A stretch of 39,347 bases of DNA from assembly GCA_026702755.1 (NCBI GenBank), contig JAPPBX010000046.1, positions 1 through 39,347 on the forward strand, read 5' to 3'. A program made the translations under genes and the position numbers. The notes under the pieces were generated by a model that searched no databases, was not told the DNA's origin, and was given only the letters and a program-made list of their open reading frames with translations. This document shows positions 32,445-39,347 of this stretch, one piece after another. Source of the DNA: Candidatus Poribacteria bacterium. Lineage in GTDB: Bacteria; Poribacteria; WGA-4E; WGA-3G. The stretch's first letter is position 1. Every line of letters starts with the position of its first letter.

Positions 32445-32547
32445 AACACAGCATAAATTTTGTTGATTTTTTAACGGCAATCCTTTTTGGAAAACGGACA
32501 AAACGGAACGAAACCCGAATCGTAAAAAGCGTGAAAGGAACTATACT

Positions 32548-33024
32548 ATGGCGAGAAAATCGCACGTTCAAACCACTATCAATGGTGAAACGGTGGAATT
32601 TCTCTGCGAATCCCGTCAAAGCCTACTCGAAGTCCTCAGAGATGAACTCCATCTTACGGGTGCTAAAGAGGGATGCAACAACGGAAATTGTGGGGCTTGC
32701 AGTGTCATCCTTGATGGCAGACTTGTCAATTCATGCCTGGTCCTCGGTGTAGAGACTGAAGGTAAATCTGTGGAAACCATAGAAGGTCTCGCGGAGCCTG
32801 ACAAGCTGCACCCGATCCAAGATGCGTTCTTGGAAAACGCCGCGCTCCAGTGCGGTATTTGCACACCCGGCTTTATTATGAGTGCTAAAGCACTACTGGA
32901 TAGCAATCCGAATCCAACTGAACATGAAATTCGGTACTGGTTGGCGGGTAACCTGTGTCGCTGTACCGGCTATGATAAAATTGTCAAAGCAGTGATGGAT
33001 GTCGCTAAGGAAACCTCTGCTTAA
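32548..33024 (+). CDS. Molybdenum hydroxylase [2Fe-2S] subunit (CoxS type)
   Basis: The 158-residue small subunit carries both [2Fe-2S] clusters. The N-terminal plant-ferredoxin-like cluster has Cys43, Cys48, Cys51 and Cys63 (EGCNNGNCGACSV ... NSC). The C-terminal helical cluster has Cys102, Cys105, Cys137 and Cys139 (QCGICTPGF ... NLCRCTGYDKIV). All eight ligands are intact and the length is typical. AAAGGAA lies 8 nt before the ATG. It should carry electrons from the molybdenum site of the large subunit to FAD in the medium subunit. Confidence 0.95.
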   Translation: MARKSHVQTTINGETVEFLCESRQSLLEVLRDELHLTGAKEGCNNGNCGACSVILDGRLVNSCLVLGVETEGKSVETIEGLAEPDKLHPIQDAFLENAALQCGICTPGFIMSAKALLDSNPNPTEHEIRYWLAGNLCRCTGYDKIVKAVMDVAKETSA

Positions 33025-33066
33025 CTTCACACAAACCGAGTTTCATGAATCGGAGGTATATGCGTA

Positions 33067-35325
33067 ATGGCAACCGAAAAGAAAGAATATAAAGTTATCG
33101 GGACCCGGCCCATCCGCCATGACGGTGTTGACAAAGTCACCGGTCGTGCACTTTACGGGGCAGATTTTCAAATGGCTGGACTCCTACACGGTAGAGTCCT
33201 TCGAAGCCCACACGCCCATGCGCGGATTATATCGATTGATACCAGCCGTGCCGAAGCCTATCCCGGGGTTAAAGGCGTTGTTACCGCGAAAGACTTGCCT
33301 GATGCTGGGGACAAAGTCGCGGATCTCGGCGAAGGTGCTGTTAATCTCAAACATCTCTGCGATAACATCTTGGCAAGCGATAAAGTGTTGTACAAAGGGC
33401 ACGCCGTTGCCGCTGTTGCTGCGACGAGTCCACACATCGCAGAAGAGGCTTGCACACTTATTGATGTCGAATACGAGGTGCTCCCACCTGTCTTAGAGGT
33501 GCGTCAAGCAATGGAGCCGGATGCACCGCTCCTGCACGAACACTTGAAAACCACCTCAATGGGCGAGACGGCTGATGAACCGAGCAACGTTGCAAGTCAT
33601 ATCCAGCATCAGTTGGGTGACCCTGAAAAGGGATTCGCCGAAGCGGATATCATTGTTGAGCGTGATTTCGTTACAGGTACCGTCCATCAAGGCTATATTG
33701 AACCGCACAACGCCACAGCACATTTCAACCAAGATGGTCAACTGACCATTTGGTGTAGCACGCAAGGTGCGTTTACGGTTCGTGAGCAGGTTGCTGAAAT
33801 TCTCCAATACCCCATTTCCAAAATTAAAGTCGTTCCGATGGAAATTGGTGGCGGTTTTGGTGGTAAGATTAGTGTTTACATTAAACCTGTCGCTGCATTG
33901 TTGGCAAAGAAAACAGGTAAGCCTGTCAAGGTGCTCATGAACCGTGCTGATGTATTTGAAGGCACGGGACCGACACCTGCTTCCTACATTCGCGTCAAGA
34001 TGGGTGCGACGAATGACGGTAAGATAACAGCCGCTGAGGCGTATCTCGCTTTTGAAGCGGGTGCCTACCCCGGTTCCCCCGTTGGACCTGGCGCGATGTG
34101 TATCTTTGCACCCTACAGCATTGAAAACCTCATCATTGACGGCTACGATGTGGTTGTCAATAAACCGAAAACCGCGCCTTACCGCGCCCCCGGCGCACCA
34201 AACGCTGCTTTCGGTTCTGAGACAGTTGTTGACGAGATCGCGGAAAAACTCGGCATTGACCCACTTGAGATCCGGTTGCTCAACGGTGCAAAAGAGGGCG
34301 ACCGGCGTGCAGATGGCCCCATTCACCCCCGCATCGGCTGTATTGAAACGCTTGAAGCGGCGAAAGCGCATCCGCACTATACCGCACCGAATGGGAAGAA
34401 ACACCACGGTCGCGGTGTCGCTTCCGGGTACTGGTTCAATATCGGCTTGGAGTCGAGTGTGACGATTAATGTCAACGCCGATGGTACAATTAACCTCATT
34501 GAGGGTTCTACAGACATCGGTGGCACTCGCTCTTCGATTGCTATGCAGGCGGCGGAAGTCCTCGGTATATCTGCTGAATCGGTCAACCCAAGCGTTGTTG
34601 ATACCAATTCTGTCGGTTATACTGCTGTAACGGGCGGTAGCCGTACAACCTACGCGACCGGTTACGCCGCTTATGAAGCCGCACAGGATGTCAAGCAGAA
34701 GATGATCGCTCGCGCCGCGAAACTCTGGGAAGTTGACGAAGCCAACGTGCAGTTCGCAGATGGCGAATTTTCATGCATCAACGGCAAAGAGGAGCAGATT
34801 AGTTTCCGCGACCTCTGTGGCAGACTCGGTGAAACCGGCGGTCCGGTTGTGGGCAGCGGAACCGTGAATCCCGGTGGTGCCGGTGGTGCCTACGCAACTC
34901 ACGTAGTGGATGTGGTAGTGGACGAGGAGACCGGCAAGGTCGAGATTCTCCGCTATACCGCAGTCCAGGATGCAGGAAAAGCCATCCATCCCAGTTATGT
35001 TGAGGGCCAGATACAGGGCGGTGCTGTTCAGGGTATCGGTTGGGCGTTGAATGAGGAATACATCTACAATGCCGAAGGCACGATGACCAACGCCAGTTTC
35101 CTTGATTATCGGATGCCGACCTGCTTGGATTTACCTATGATTGATGCTGTCATCGTTGAAGTCCCGAATCCGGGGCATCCGTATGGTGTGCGTGGTGTCG
35201 GTGAAGTGCCGATTGTGCCACCGATGGCTGCCATCGCCAACGCTATCTACGATGCAATCGGTGTTCGGATGACGGAACTCCCGATGTCGCCTGATCGGCT
35301 TCTGAAAGCCATGGGCAAAATCTAA
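33067..35325 (+). CDS. Molybdenum hydroxylase catalytic subunit (CoxL/XdhA-like, molybdopterin-binding)
   Basis: The 752-residue large subunit binds the molybdenum cofactor and performs the hydroxylation. Family marks in order: IGTRPIRHDGVDKVTGRALYGADF, LHGRVLRSPHAHARI, VPMEIGGGFGGKISVYIKP (GGGFGGK near residue 260), YRAPGAPNAAFGSE, GGSRTTYATGYAAY and GVRGVGEVPIVPPMAAIANAI with the catalytic Glu of GVGE near residue 716. The active-site loop of true CO dehydrogenase (AYxCSFR) is absent; the equivalent region reads KTAPYRAPGAPN. The substrate is therefore more likely a purine, aldehyde or other heterocycle. CGGAGGT lies 9 nt before the ATG. A strong terminator follows at 35342. Confidence 0.93.
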   Translation: MATEKKEYKVIGTRPIRHDGVDKVTGRALYGADFQMAGLLHGRVLRSPHAHARIISIDTSRAEAYPGVKGVVTAKDLPDAGDKVADLGEGAVNLKHLCDNILASDKVLYKGHAVAAVAATSPHIAEEACTLIDVEYEVLPPVLEVRQAMEPDAPLLHEHLKTTSMGETADEPSNVASHIQHQLGDPEKGFAEADIIVERDFVTGTVHQGYIEPHNATAHFNQDGQLTIWCSTQGAFTVREQVAEILQYPISKIKVVPMEIGGGFGGKISVYIKPVAALLAKKTGKPVKVLMNRADVFEGTGPTPASYIRVKMGATNDGKITAAEAYLAFEAGAYPGSPVGPGAMCIFAPYSIENLIIDGYDVVVNKPKTAPYRAPGAPNAAFGSETVVDEIAEKLGIDPLEIRLLNGAKEGDRRADGPIHPRIGCIETLEAAKAHPHYTAPNGKKHHGRGVASGYWFNIGLESSVTINVNADGTINLIEGSTDIGGTRSSIAMQAAEVLGISAESVNPSVVDTNSVGYTAVTGGSRTTYATGYAAYEAAQDVKQKMIARAAKLWEVDEANVQFADGEFSCINGKEEQISFRDLCGRLGETGGPVVGSGTVNPGGAGGAYATHVVDVVVDEETGKVEILRYTAVQDAGKAIHPSYVEGQIQGGAVQGIGWALNEEYIYNAEGTMTNASFLDYRMPTCLDLPMIDAVIVEVPNPGHPYGVRGVGEVPIVPPMAAIANAIYDAIGVRMTELPMSPDRLLKAMGKI

Positions 35326-35341
35326 AACTCAAACACTGGTA

Positions 35342-35370
35342 GGCGCGCTTTGTAAGCGCGCCTTTCTCTT
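35342..35370 (+). terminator. Rho-independent terminator after the molybdenum hydroxylase operon
   Basis: GGCGCGCTT (35342-35350), loop TGT, AAGCGCGCC (35354-35362), then TTTCTCTT. The 9-bp GC-rich stem ends 17 bp after the large-subunit stop codon. The sequence is symmetrical enough to work in either direction. Confidence 0.75.
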
Positions 35371-35371
35371 G

Positions 35372-35396
35372 ACTTAACTGACAACCGATAGCCATT
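35372..35396. repeat. Dispersed short repeat, copy 5
   Basis: CTTAACTGACAACCGATAGC matches the AACTG / AACCGATAAC core of the other copies. It sits directly between the terminator and the MoaD-like start codon, replacing any normal ribosome site. Confidence 0.5.
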
Positions 35397-35401
35397 AAAA
35401 A

Positions 35402-35683
35402 ATGCCAACCGTAGTCATTCCACCCCTCATGCGTAAACTCACGGACGGCGAAGCGAACATTACTCTTCCTGGTGTGACTGTTCGTGAAGTGATTGATAAT
35501 TTAGAAAGTCGCTACCCGGGTATGAAAGAGCGGTTGCGTGAAGAAGACCGTCTTAAGCCCGGCATCGCCGTATACATTGATGGTCTCCTTACTCGGGGAT
35601 CCCTCCTTGAACGCGTTGACACGGACGCAGAAATTCATTTCCTTCCTGCTATAGGTGGCGGTATGGCAGAACCTTCTAACTGA
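35402..35683 (+). CDS. MoaD/ThiS-family ubiquitin-like protein with C-terminal extension
   Basis: The 93-residue protein has a beta-grasp fold typical of MoaD/ThiS (VVIPPLMRKLTDGE, VTVREVIDNLESRYPG, IAVYIDGLLTRGSLLERVDTDAEIHFLPAIGGG). These proteins carry sulfur as a C-terminal Gly-Gly thiocarboxylate, for example in molybdopterin synthesis. Here GGG (85-87) is followed by six residues (M-A-E-P-S-N), so the Gly-Gly would have to be exposed by proteolysis or the protein is not a sulfur donor. Its place after the molybdenum hydroxylase suggests a link to molybdopterin supply, although a terminator separates them. The ATG at 35402 has no ribosome site. Confidence 0.88.
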   Translation: MPTVVIPPLMRKLTDGEANITLPGVTVREVIDNLESRYPGMKERLREEDRLKPGIAVYIDGLLTRGSLLERVDTDAEIHFLPAIGGGMAEPSN

Positions 35684-35799
35684 ACCTCATAACATTTTGA
35701 AACATTTTACTTTTTAAGGGTGTTTTTTGCTTAAATGCTATATTTTGCGCTCTTGAGGGTACAACTGTTGAAGATTAACCGTTTTAAGAGGGAAACACA

Positions 35800-36486
35800 A
35801 TGTTAGAGCGATTTAATATGAGAATGCTTGGAGTCGCGTTCGTAATTGTTGTACTGCTCTGCGCGGGGATCTATTTTTACGCGGAGTGGAGTAACAAGCG
35901 TTTTATGTCAGAGTTAGGGATACCACCCCAGCCAACCGTGGCATCTGAACCCGCTACCGAGATAGAAAGCGAAGAGTTGTCAACGACACTTGTCGAGCCG
36001 ACGGAATTTGTAAGCGAGGATCCTAACGAGGATGCTGTAGTGTCCGATCCGGAGTCTGTGGACGTTTCAGAACTCATGGATGAGGAAGCACCGGTTGAGG
36101 CAACAGAAGCATCTGAACCCGCATCTGAATTTGACGCGACACCGCTCCTTTCGGCGTTTGGATTGCCTGAAGAAGTGACCACCCTCTTTGATGAGGGTGC
36201 CGACGAGGCAGACTTTGAAGAAGCGCAGACGCATCTTATTGAGGAGTACGGTCCATCTCCCGAAGTAGAGGCGATAATCGATAAACTGAAACAGATGTCT
36301 GGTGGTCCGGTCAAACTTGACGATTTAACCGAGCTTTTTGAGGCGTGGATTCAGGTCTTACCGGAATCTGATCAGGAAAATCGTCGCCAACTGATGGATG
36401 TGTTGACACAACTCAATCAAGCGAAGGCTTTGGGAGGCGATGGAGAGGTTAGTATAGAGGTTCACGTTGTTGGTCCTAATGATTAA
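35800..36486 (+). CDS. Acidic membrane-anchored protein of unknown function
   Basis: The 228-residue product has one N-terminal transmembrane helix (about residues 9-28). A long acidic Glu/Ser/Thr/Pro-rich linker follows (about 45-110), then a small helical C-terminal domain (ATPLLSAFGLPEEVTTLFD ... RRQLMDVLTQLNQAKALGG). The linker recalls that of the LolA-like protein ending at 15128, but the C-terminal domain differs. No family is recognised. GAGGG precedes the ATG by 8 nt. It starts a rightward series with the LamG-like, PhyH and deacetylase genes, 61 bp before the next start. Confidence 0.75.
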   Translation: MLERFNMRMLGVAFVIVVLLCAGIYFYAEWSNKRFMSELGIPPQPTVASEPATEIESEELSTTLVEPTEFVSEDPNEDAVVSDPESVDVSELMDEEAPVEATEASEPASEFDATPLLSAFGLPEEVTTLFDEGADEADFEEAQTHLIEEYGPSPEVEAIIDKLKQMSGGPVKLDDLTELFEAWIQVLPESDQENRRQLMDVLTQLNQAKALGGDGEVSIEVHVVGPND

Positions 36487-36547
36487 CGAGATTGAAATAG
36501 ATTTGGAATGATCTTTGATTGGTAGTTATGCCATAGAAGGAGCAATC

Positions 36548-37225
36548 ATGAAATACCGCATCTTTACTTTCTTTTTATTTACACTCATCTCAGTATATGT
36601 GCCCCTTTGTGTTGGCGAAGTGCTGTTTGAGGATGACTTTAATAAGAAGGCAATTGACAAAGGTAAATGGGTGCCTACAGGAACCTGGTCCGCGGATGGC
36701 AAGGAACTGACGGTTAACGGTGGAGAAGTCGGGATTACTCTAAAAAACGACTTTACTGACTTTGAATTATACGTTGACTTCAATATGGTAAACCCGCTAT
36801 GGGCATCGAATTGGGTCATGCGGGCAAAAGACCCAAATAATTGTACATTGGTTCAAATTGTGGCAGATAATCGGGATCAATTTTGGTGGTTTACAAGAGT
36901 AGGTGGTAATTATATTGTTAAGGATGAGGATAAGTTGGACAATGAATCGGGTGTACACGCTGAGTTGGGCAAATGGTATACGATAAAGATAGTTGCCGAA
37001 GGTGATCGTTACGACCTCTACCTCGCTGAGCGTGGCAAGGAACTCAAATTATGTTGTACATGGGAAGATGATACCAATGACAAAGGCGGTATAGGTTTCA
37101 GAGCCGGTGGCGGTGAACACTCCTTGTATGACAATGTGTTGGTTACAACCGTGGGACACAGTTTTGCTGTGAACCCCGAAGATGCCCTGCCAGTCACATG
37201 GGGTAAACTCAAGGCTGTCCCATAA
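36548..37225 (+). CDS. Exported LamG/DUF1080 (3-keto-disaccharide hydrolase)-like protein
   Basis: I chose the ATG at 36548 (225 residues) because AAGGAG lies 6 nt upstream and a signal peptide follows (MKYRIFTFFLFTLISVYVP). The frame could extend 33 bp further. The mature part is a concanavalin-like beta-sandwich: LFEDDFNKKAIDKGKWVPTG, DFELYVDFNMVNP, ASNWVMRAKDPNNCTLVQI, GKWYTIKIVAEGDRYDLYLA and GGIGFRAGGGEHSLYDNVLV. This pattern is common to DUF1080 and family-16-like sugar-binding domains. It may bind or cut a secreted glycan. The PhyH gene starts 23 bp later. Confidence 0.8.
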   Translation: MKYRIFTFFLFTLISVYVPLCVGEVLFEDDFNKKAIDKGKWVPTGTWSADGKELTVNGGEVGITLKNDFTDFELYVDFNMVNPLWASNWVMRAKDPNNCTLVQIVADNRDQFWWFTRVGGNYIVKDEDKLDNESGVHAELGKWYTIKIVAEGDRYDLYLAERGKELKLCCTWEDDTNDKGGIGFRAGGGEHSLYDNVLVTTVGHSFAVNPEDALPVTWGKLKAVP

Positions 37226-37248
37226 AGAGTTAAGAGGAAACAATTTTA

Positions 37249-38139
37249 ATGCACGCCGAATTGCCATTTGTGGACTGCACAGACTTGGTTAAAGACCGAG
37301 ACAGACTTCTTGAGCACGCCCACCAGAATGGGTATCTCTTCTTTCCCGGACTGCTTCCTGTGGAACCGGTACTTGCCCTACGTCAACAGGTGCTTCATGT
37401 AGCAGGACAGCATGAACTTCTTGAACCAAATACCGATCCCGATGCTGGTATCCGCAGAAAAGGGGTTTTCGTCTGCGAACAGGACAGATCCGAGACGTAT
37501 ATACATTTCTATGTTGATGTCCAGAAACTCCGGCTTTTCCACGCGCTTCCGCATCACGAGCGTATTGTAGGTATCCTGGAAGTCCTGTTTGGAACATCTG
37601 TTTTCATCCACCCCCGTCATATCTGTCACGTTATCTTTCCGGGAGAACATCAGTACACTACGCCGCCGCATCAGGACTTCAGTCCAGTTCGCGGTTCGCA
37701 GGAAACATGGACCGTGTGGACACCTTTAGGAGACTGTGATGCCGAGTTGGGTGGCTTGGCGATTGCGCGTGGATCAAACCGTCATGGGTTGTTAGAGGAC
37801 GGCGGTGTCCGTTCTTGGGAGTTGGTCGGAGACAGTACAGAATGGGCATGGAACCCCTTCAAATGCGGAGATGTTGTTATGTTCCACAGTTTAACGATTC
37901 ACCGAGGTCGTGACAATATGACCGAGGATCGTATACGGCTCGCAACGAGTGCCCGCTACCAATCGGTCAATGAACCCGTTGATGAAGACGCTCTCACCGT
38001 TCATCTGGGCTGTGCGAAATGGGAAGAGGTCTATTCGGAGTGGGAAACCGACGATCCGCTGAAGTATTATTGGAACGCAATTGACTTGGATGTTCAACCG
38101 GCTTACCATCGGCGCAGGAGAGAAACTGCAAATCGTTAG
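37249..38139 (+). CDS. Phytanoyl-CoA dioxygenase (PhyH) family protein
   Basis: The 296-residue protein belongs to the Fe(II)/2-oxoglutarate oxygenases. The facial triad is His141 and Asp143 (PPHQDFSP) with His218 (SLTIHRGRDN), and Arg230 or a neighbour is placed to hold 2-oxoglutarate (EDRIRLATSARYQ). The N-terminus (LPFVDCTDLVKDRDRLLEHA, QNGYLFFPGLLP) is typical. PhyH proteins hydroxylate varied small molecules and are highly expanded in Poribacteria and some other uncultured phyla, hence the lineage hint. The substrate is unknown. It is followed after 8 bp by the deacetylase gene. Confidence 0.93.
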   Translation: MHAELPFVDCTDLVKDRDRLLEHAHQNGYLFFPGLLPVEPVLALRQQVLHVAGQHELLEPNTDPDAGIRRKGVFVCEQDRSETYIHFYVDVQKLRLFHALPHHERIVGILEVLFGTSVFIHPRHICHVIFPGEHQYTTPPHQDFSPVRGSQETWTVWTPLGDCDAELGGLAIARGSNRHGLLEDGGVRSWELVGDSTEWAWNPFKCGDVVMFHSLTIHRGRDNMTEDRIRLATSARYQSVNEPVDEDALTVHLGCAKWEEVYSEWETDDPLKYYWNAIDLDVQPAYHRRRRETANR

Positions 38140-38147
38140 GAGCAAAA

Positions 38148-38936
38148 ATGGAAAAAGAAAATCAAGAATTATCTGAAACTGAAGCCTTACAACCTATCCC
38201 CGACGGATTGATTGTCCTCACCTTTGATGATGGTAACAAATCGGATTATACTTATGTTGGACCGCTATTGAAGCGTTACGGTTTTGGAGCGACGTTTTTC
38301 ATCACTGAAGGTCTTAATTTCCTCAATAACAAGTCACACTATGTCACATGGGAAGAGATCCGTCAATTGCACGAGGAGGGTTTTGAGATAGGTAACCACA
38401 CCCGTCATCATACGCATGCCAACACACAATCGAAAGCGGAATTGTTGGCAGATTTGATACACATTGATGAACGGTGCGAAGAATACGGTATTCCTGTGCC
38501 TGAGACCTTTGGCTATCCGGCGGATTGTCGCGGACCGGAAGCGATAGAAGCGTTGTCAGAAAAAGGGTATCGTTTCGCGCGGCGTGGCATTGGACCGGAG
38601 TTTCCATTTCATCCAGAGGGCGGACGTGGACCGGCTTACGATCCGGATGTCTATCATCCGTTGGTCGTTCCGTCAGCAGGTGTCCCCGGTCCGAACTACG
38701 GATTTGAGGATTTGGTCTGGGCGGTTGAACAGGCAAGAGATGGGAAAATCGCTGTTCTAACGTTTCACGGGGTGCCTGCGCTTGAACACCCATGGGTTGA
38801 TGTCTCACCCGAGCAGTTTGAGACGTACATGAATTACCTTCGTGACACCGGTTGTACTGTTGTTGCGTTGCGGGATCTGGCTAAATACGTTGATGTCTCA
38901 GAAACAACTGGAAAAAGCGTAACATATTGGCCGTAA
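38148..38936 (+). CDS. Polysaccharide deacetylase (NodB-like) family protein
   Basis: The 262-residue protein has the NodB homology motifs: IVLTFDDGNKSDY (Asp27, Asp28), GATFFITEG, EIGNHTRHHTHA (metal-binding His84 and His88), FGYPADCRG where many members have R/T-Y-P-Y-G, and AVLTFHGVP near the end. It lacks a signal peptide and so should act in the cytoplasm or be exported with a partner. Close relatives deacetylate N-acetyl sugars or hydrolyse cyclic imides and other amides. TAGGAG lies 7 nt before the ATG, and the gene is 8 bp from the PhyH stop, so the two are co-expressed. Confidence 0.92.
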   Translation: MEKENQELSETEALQPIPDGLIVLTFDDGNKSDYTYVGPLLKRYGFGATFFITEGLNFLNNKSHYVTWEEIRQLHEEGFEIGNHTRHHTHANTQSKAELLADLIHIDERCEEYGIPVPETFGYPADCRGPEAIEALSEKGYRFARRGIGPEFPFHPEGGRGPAYDPDVYHPLVVPSAGVPGPNYGFEDLVWAVEQARDGKIAVLTFHGVPALEHPWVDVSPEQFETYMNYLRDTGCTVVALRDLAKYVDVSETTGKSVTYWP

Positions 38937-39234
38937 AAAGTTCCAAGTACCTATGATCTTGTCCATCCTTCAATCCTGCAAATCCTGATTCAGAAGATGG
39001 ATACTGCACATTACTCATTTAAACTTCGCTAATTTTCAGATGTTTCACTGTTCGCGTTTTATTCACATCTGTCTATGTTATGAAACCGCGCAAAAAAGAA
39101 AGTGAAAAATCGCGTGGAAGTTGGATGAGGGTGCTAAAAATCGTAAAAATAGACTTTATTTGCAGAAAAATGTAATGAAAATGTAAAAAAATAGGTTTTG
39201 AGGTCAAAATTATGCGTTTTTTTGACAAATTAAT

Positions 39235-39263
39235 TTGACAAAGTAATTTGTAGAGTGTATAAT
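39235..39263 (+). promoter_or_regulatory. Consensus sigma-70 promoter near the window end
   Basis: TTGACA (39235-39240), exactly 17 bp, then TATAAT (39258-39263): both hexamers match consensus. A second TTGACA lies 13 bp upstream (39222-39227), with A/T tracts above it. Transcription should start near 39270 and proceed rightward. Confidence 0.85.
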
Positions 39264-39294
39264 TAACATTACCTTTTGACAAGAAAGGTGAGTT

Positions 39295-39306
39295 TGTTCT
39301 TTGAAA
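39295..39306 (+). promoter_or_regulatory. boxA-like antitermination motif
   Basis: TGTTCTTTGAAA resembles the rrn leader boxA (TGCTCTTTGAAAA in several phyla), placed about 25 nt after the predicted transcription start. With the strong promoter it suggests that a 16S rRNA gene follows beyond the window. Confidence 0.5.
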
Positions 39307-39347
39307 GTTAAATAGTGAACGTGACGTGCCTATTAATAGCTTGTGAG

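Larger units (their letters stand above)
38937..39347 (+). other. AT-rich upstream region, probably leading to an rRNA operon
   Basis: No protein gene is visible in the last 411 bp. Very A/T-rich sequence (about 39130-39220, resembling an UP element) precedes the promoter at 39235-39263. A transcribed leader with a boxA-like element then runs off the window. A single 69-codon frame on the minus strand (39073-39282) overlaps the promoter and is rejected. Confidence 0.55.

Noticed and set aside
33556-34407. 283-codon minus-strand frame
   Set aside because: It lies entirely opposite the molybdenum hydroxylase large subunit, which has all family motifs; a shadow of codon bias.
33067-35325. True aerobic CO dehydrogenase (form I CoxL)
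   Set aside because: The diagnostic AYxCSFR active-site loop is absent; only the general molybdenum hydroxylase family is supported.
1-39347. tRNA genes
   Set aside because: No cloverleaf with a GGTTCRA arm and 3' acceptor stem was seen by eye in the intergenic regions; a tRNAscan-SE run would be decisive.

Overview
The window looks like a chromosome segment from an uncultured Gram-negative bacterium. The best match I can suggest is the Candidatus Poribacteria or a related sponge/marine lineage. This is inferred from gene content: a phytanoyl-CoA dioxygenase-family protein, a DUF1080/LamG-like protein, FGE-sulfatase and DUF1573 domains, a multihaem cytochrome, a CoxMSL-type molybdenum hydroxylase, and short intergenic repeats. 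No rRNA or universal marker other than ileS and purB lies inside the window, so the taxonomy is tentative.

Layout. (1) 1-4528, minus strand: a partial membrane-anchored substrate-binding protein, a von Willebrand A (vWA) protein, a substrate-binding/OmpA fusion and a Tat-exported DUF4159 protein. (2) 4718-5992, minus: an NtrC-type sigma-54 activator with a decayed receiver domain. (3) 6312-7198: an IS5-family element whose transposase is split by a -1 frame change, followed by about 600 bp of repeat-rich non-coding DNA. (4) 20377 down to 7818, all minus and mostly overlapping or closely spaced: a 5'-nucleotidase-like/tetrahaem cytochrome fusion, a GspC-like protein, a C39 peptidase-DUF1573 protein, a cysteine-rich peptide with a double-glycine-type leader, two paralogous exported LolA-like proteins, then glycan/lipid genes (GT39, an interrupted GT4, GT2, a UPF0104 membrane protein, an FkbM methyltransferase) and an ECF sigma factor. 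Three tandem GGTAA-N3-TTACC palindromes lie upstream of the first gene. (5) 20643-23659, minus: a phosphodiester glycosidase-family protein and adenylosuccinate lyase. (6) 23890-24753, plus: a lipoprotein with an internal duplication. (7) 24886-27291, minus: a trypsin-like protease-TPR-FGE-sulfatase fusion. (8) 27528-31145, plus: isoleucyl-tRNA synthetase with a complete leader-peptide attenuator. (9) 31434-35683, plus: a three-subunit molybdenum hydroxylase and a MoaD/ThiS-like protein. (10) 35800-38936, plus: an acidic membrane-anchored protein, a LamG/DUF1080-like protein, a PhyH dioxygenase and a polysaccharide deacetylase. (11) 38937-39347: non-coding, with a consensus sigma-70 promoter and a boxA-like motif suggesting that an rRNA operon starts just beyond the window.

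The two observations I consider most novel are these. First, ileS appears to be controlled by a translated leader with seven Ile codons in nine, coupled to a terminator and a competing antiterminator. This is neither a T-box nor a leader I know of for ileS. Second, a compact cluster pairs a stand-alone exported C39 peptidase, fused to DUF1573/ASH domains, with an adjacent eight-cysteine secreted peptide carrying an L-S-x-x-E-M-x4-G-A processing motif. It looks like a secreted-peptide maturation system.

Several starts were moved from the longest reading frame to internal ATGs with good Shine-Dalgarno sequences or signal peptides; these are noted entry by entry.
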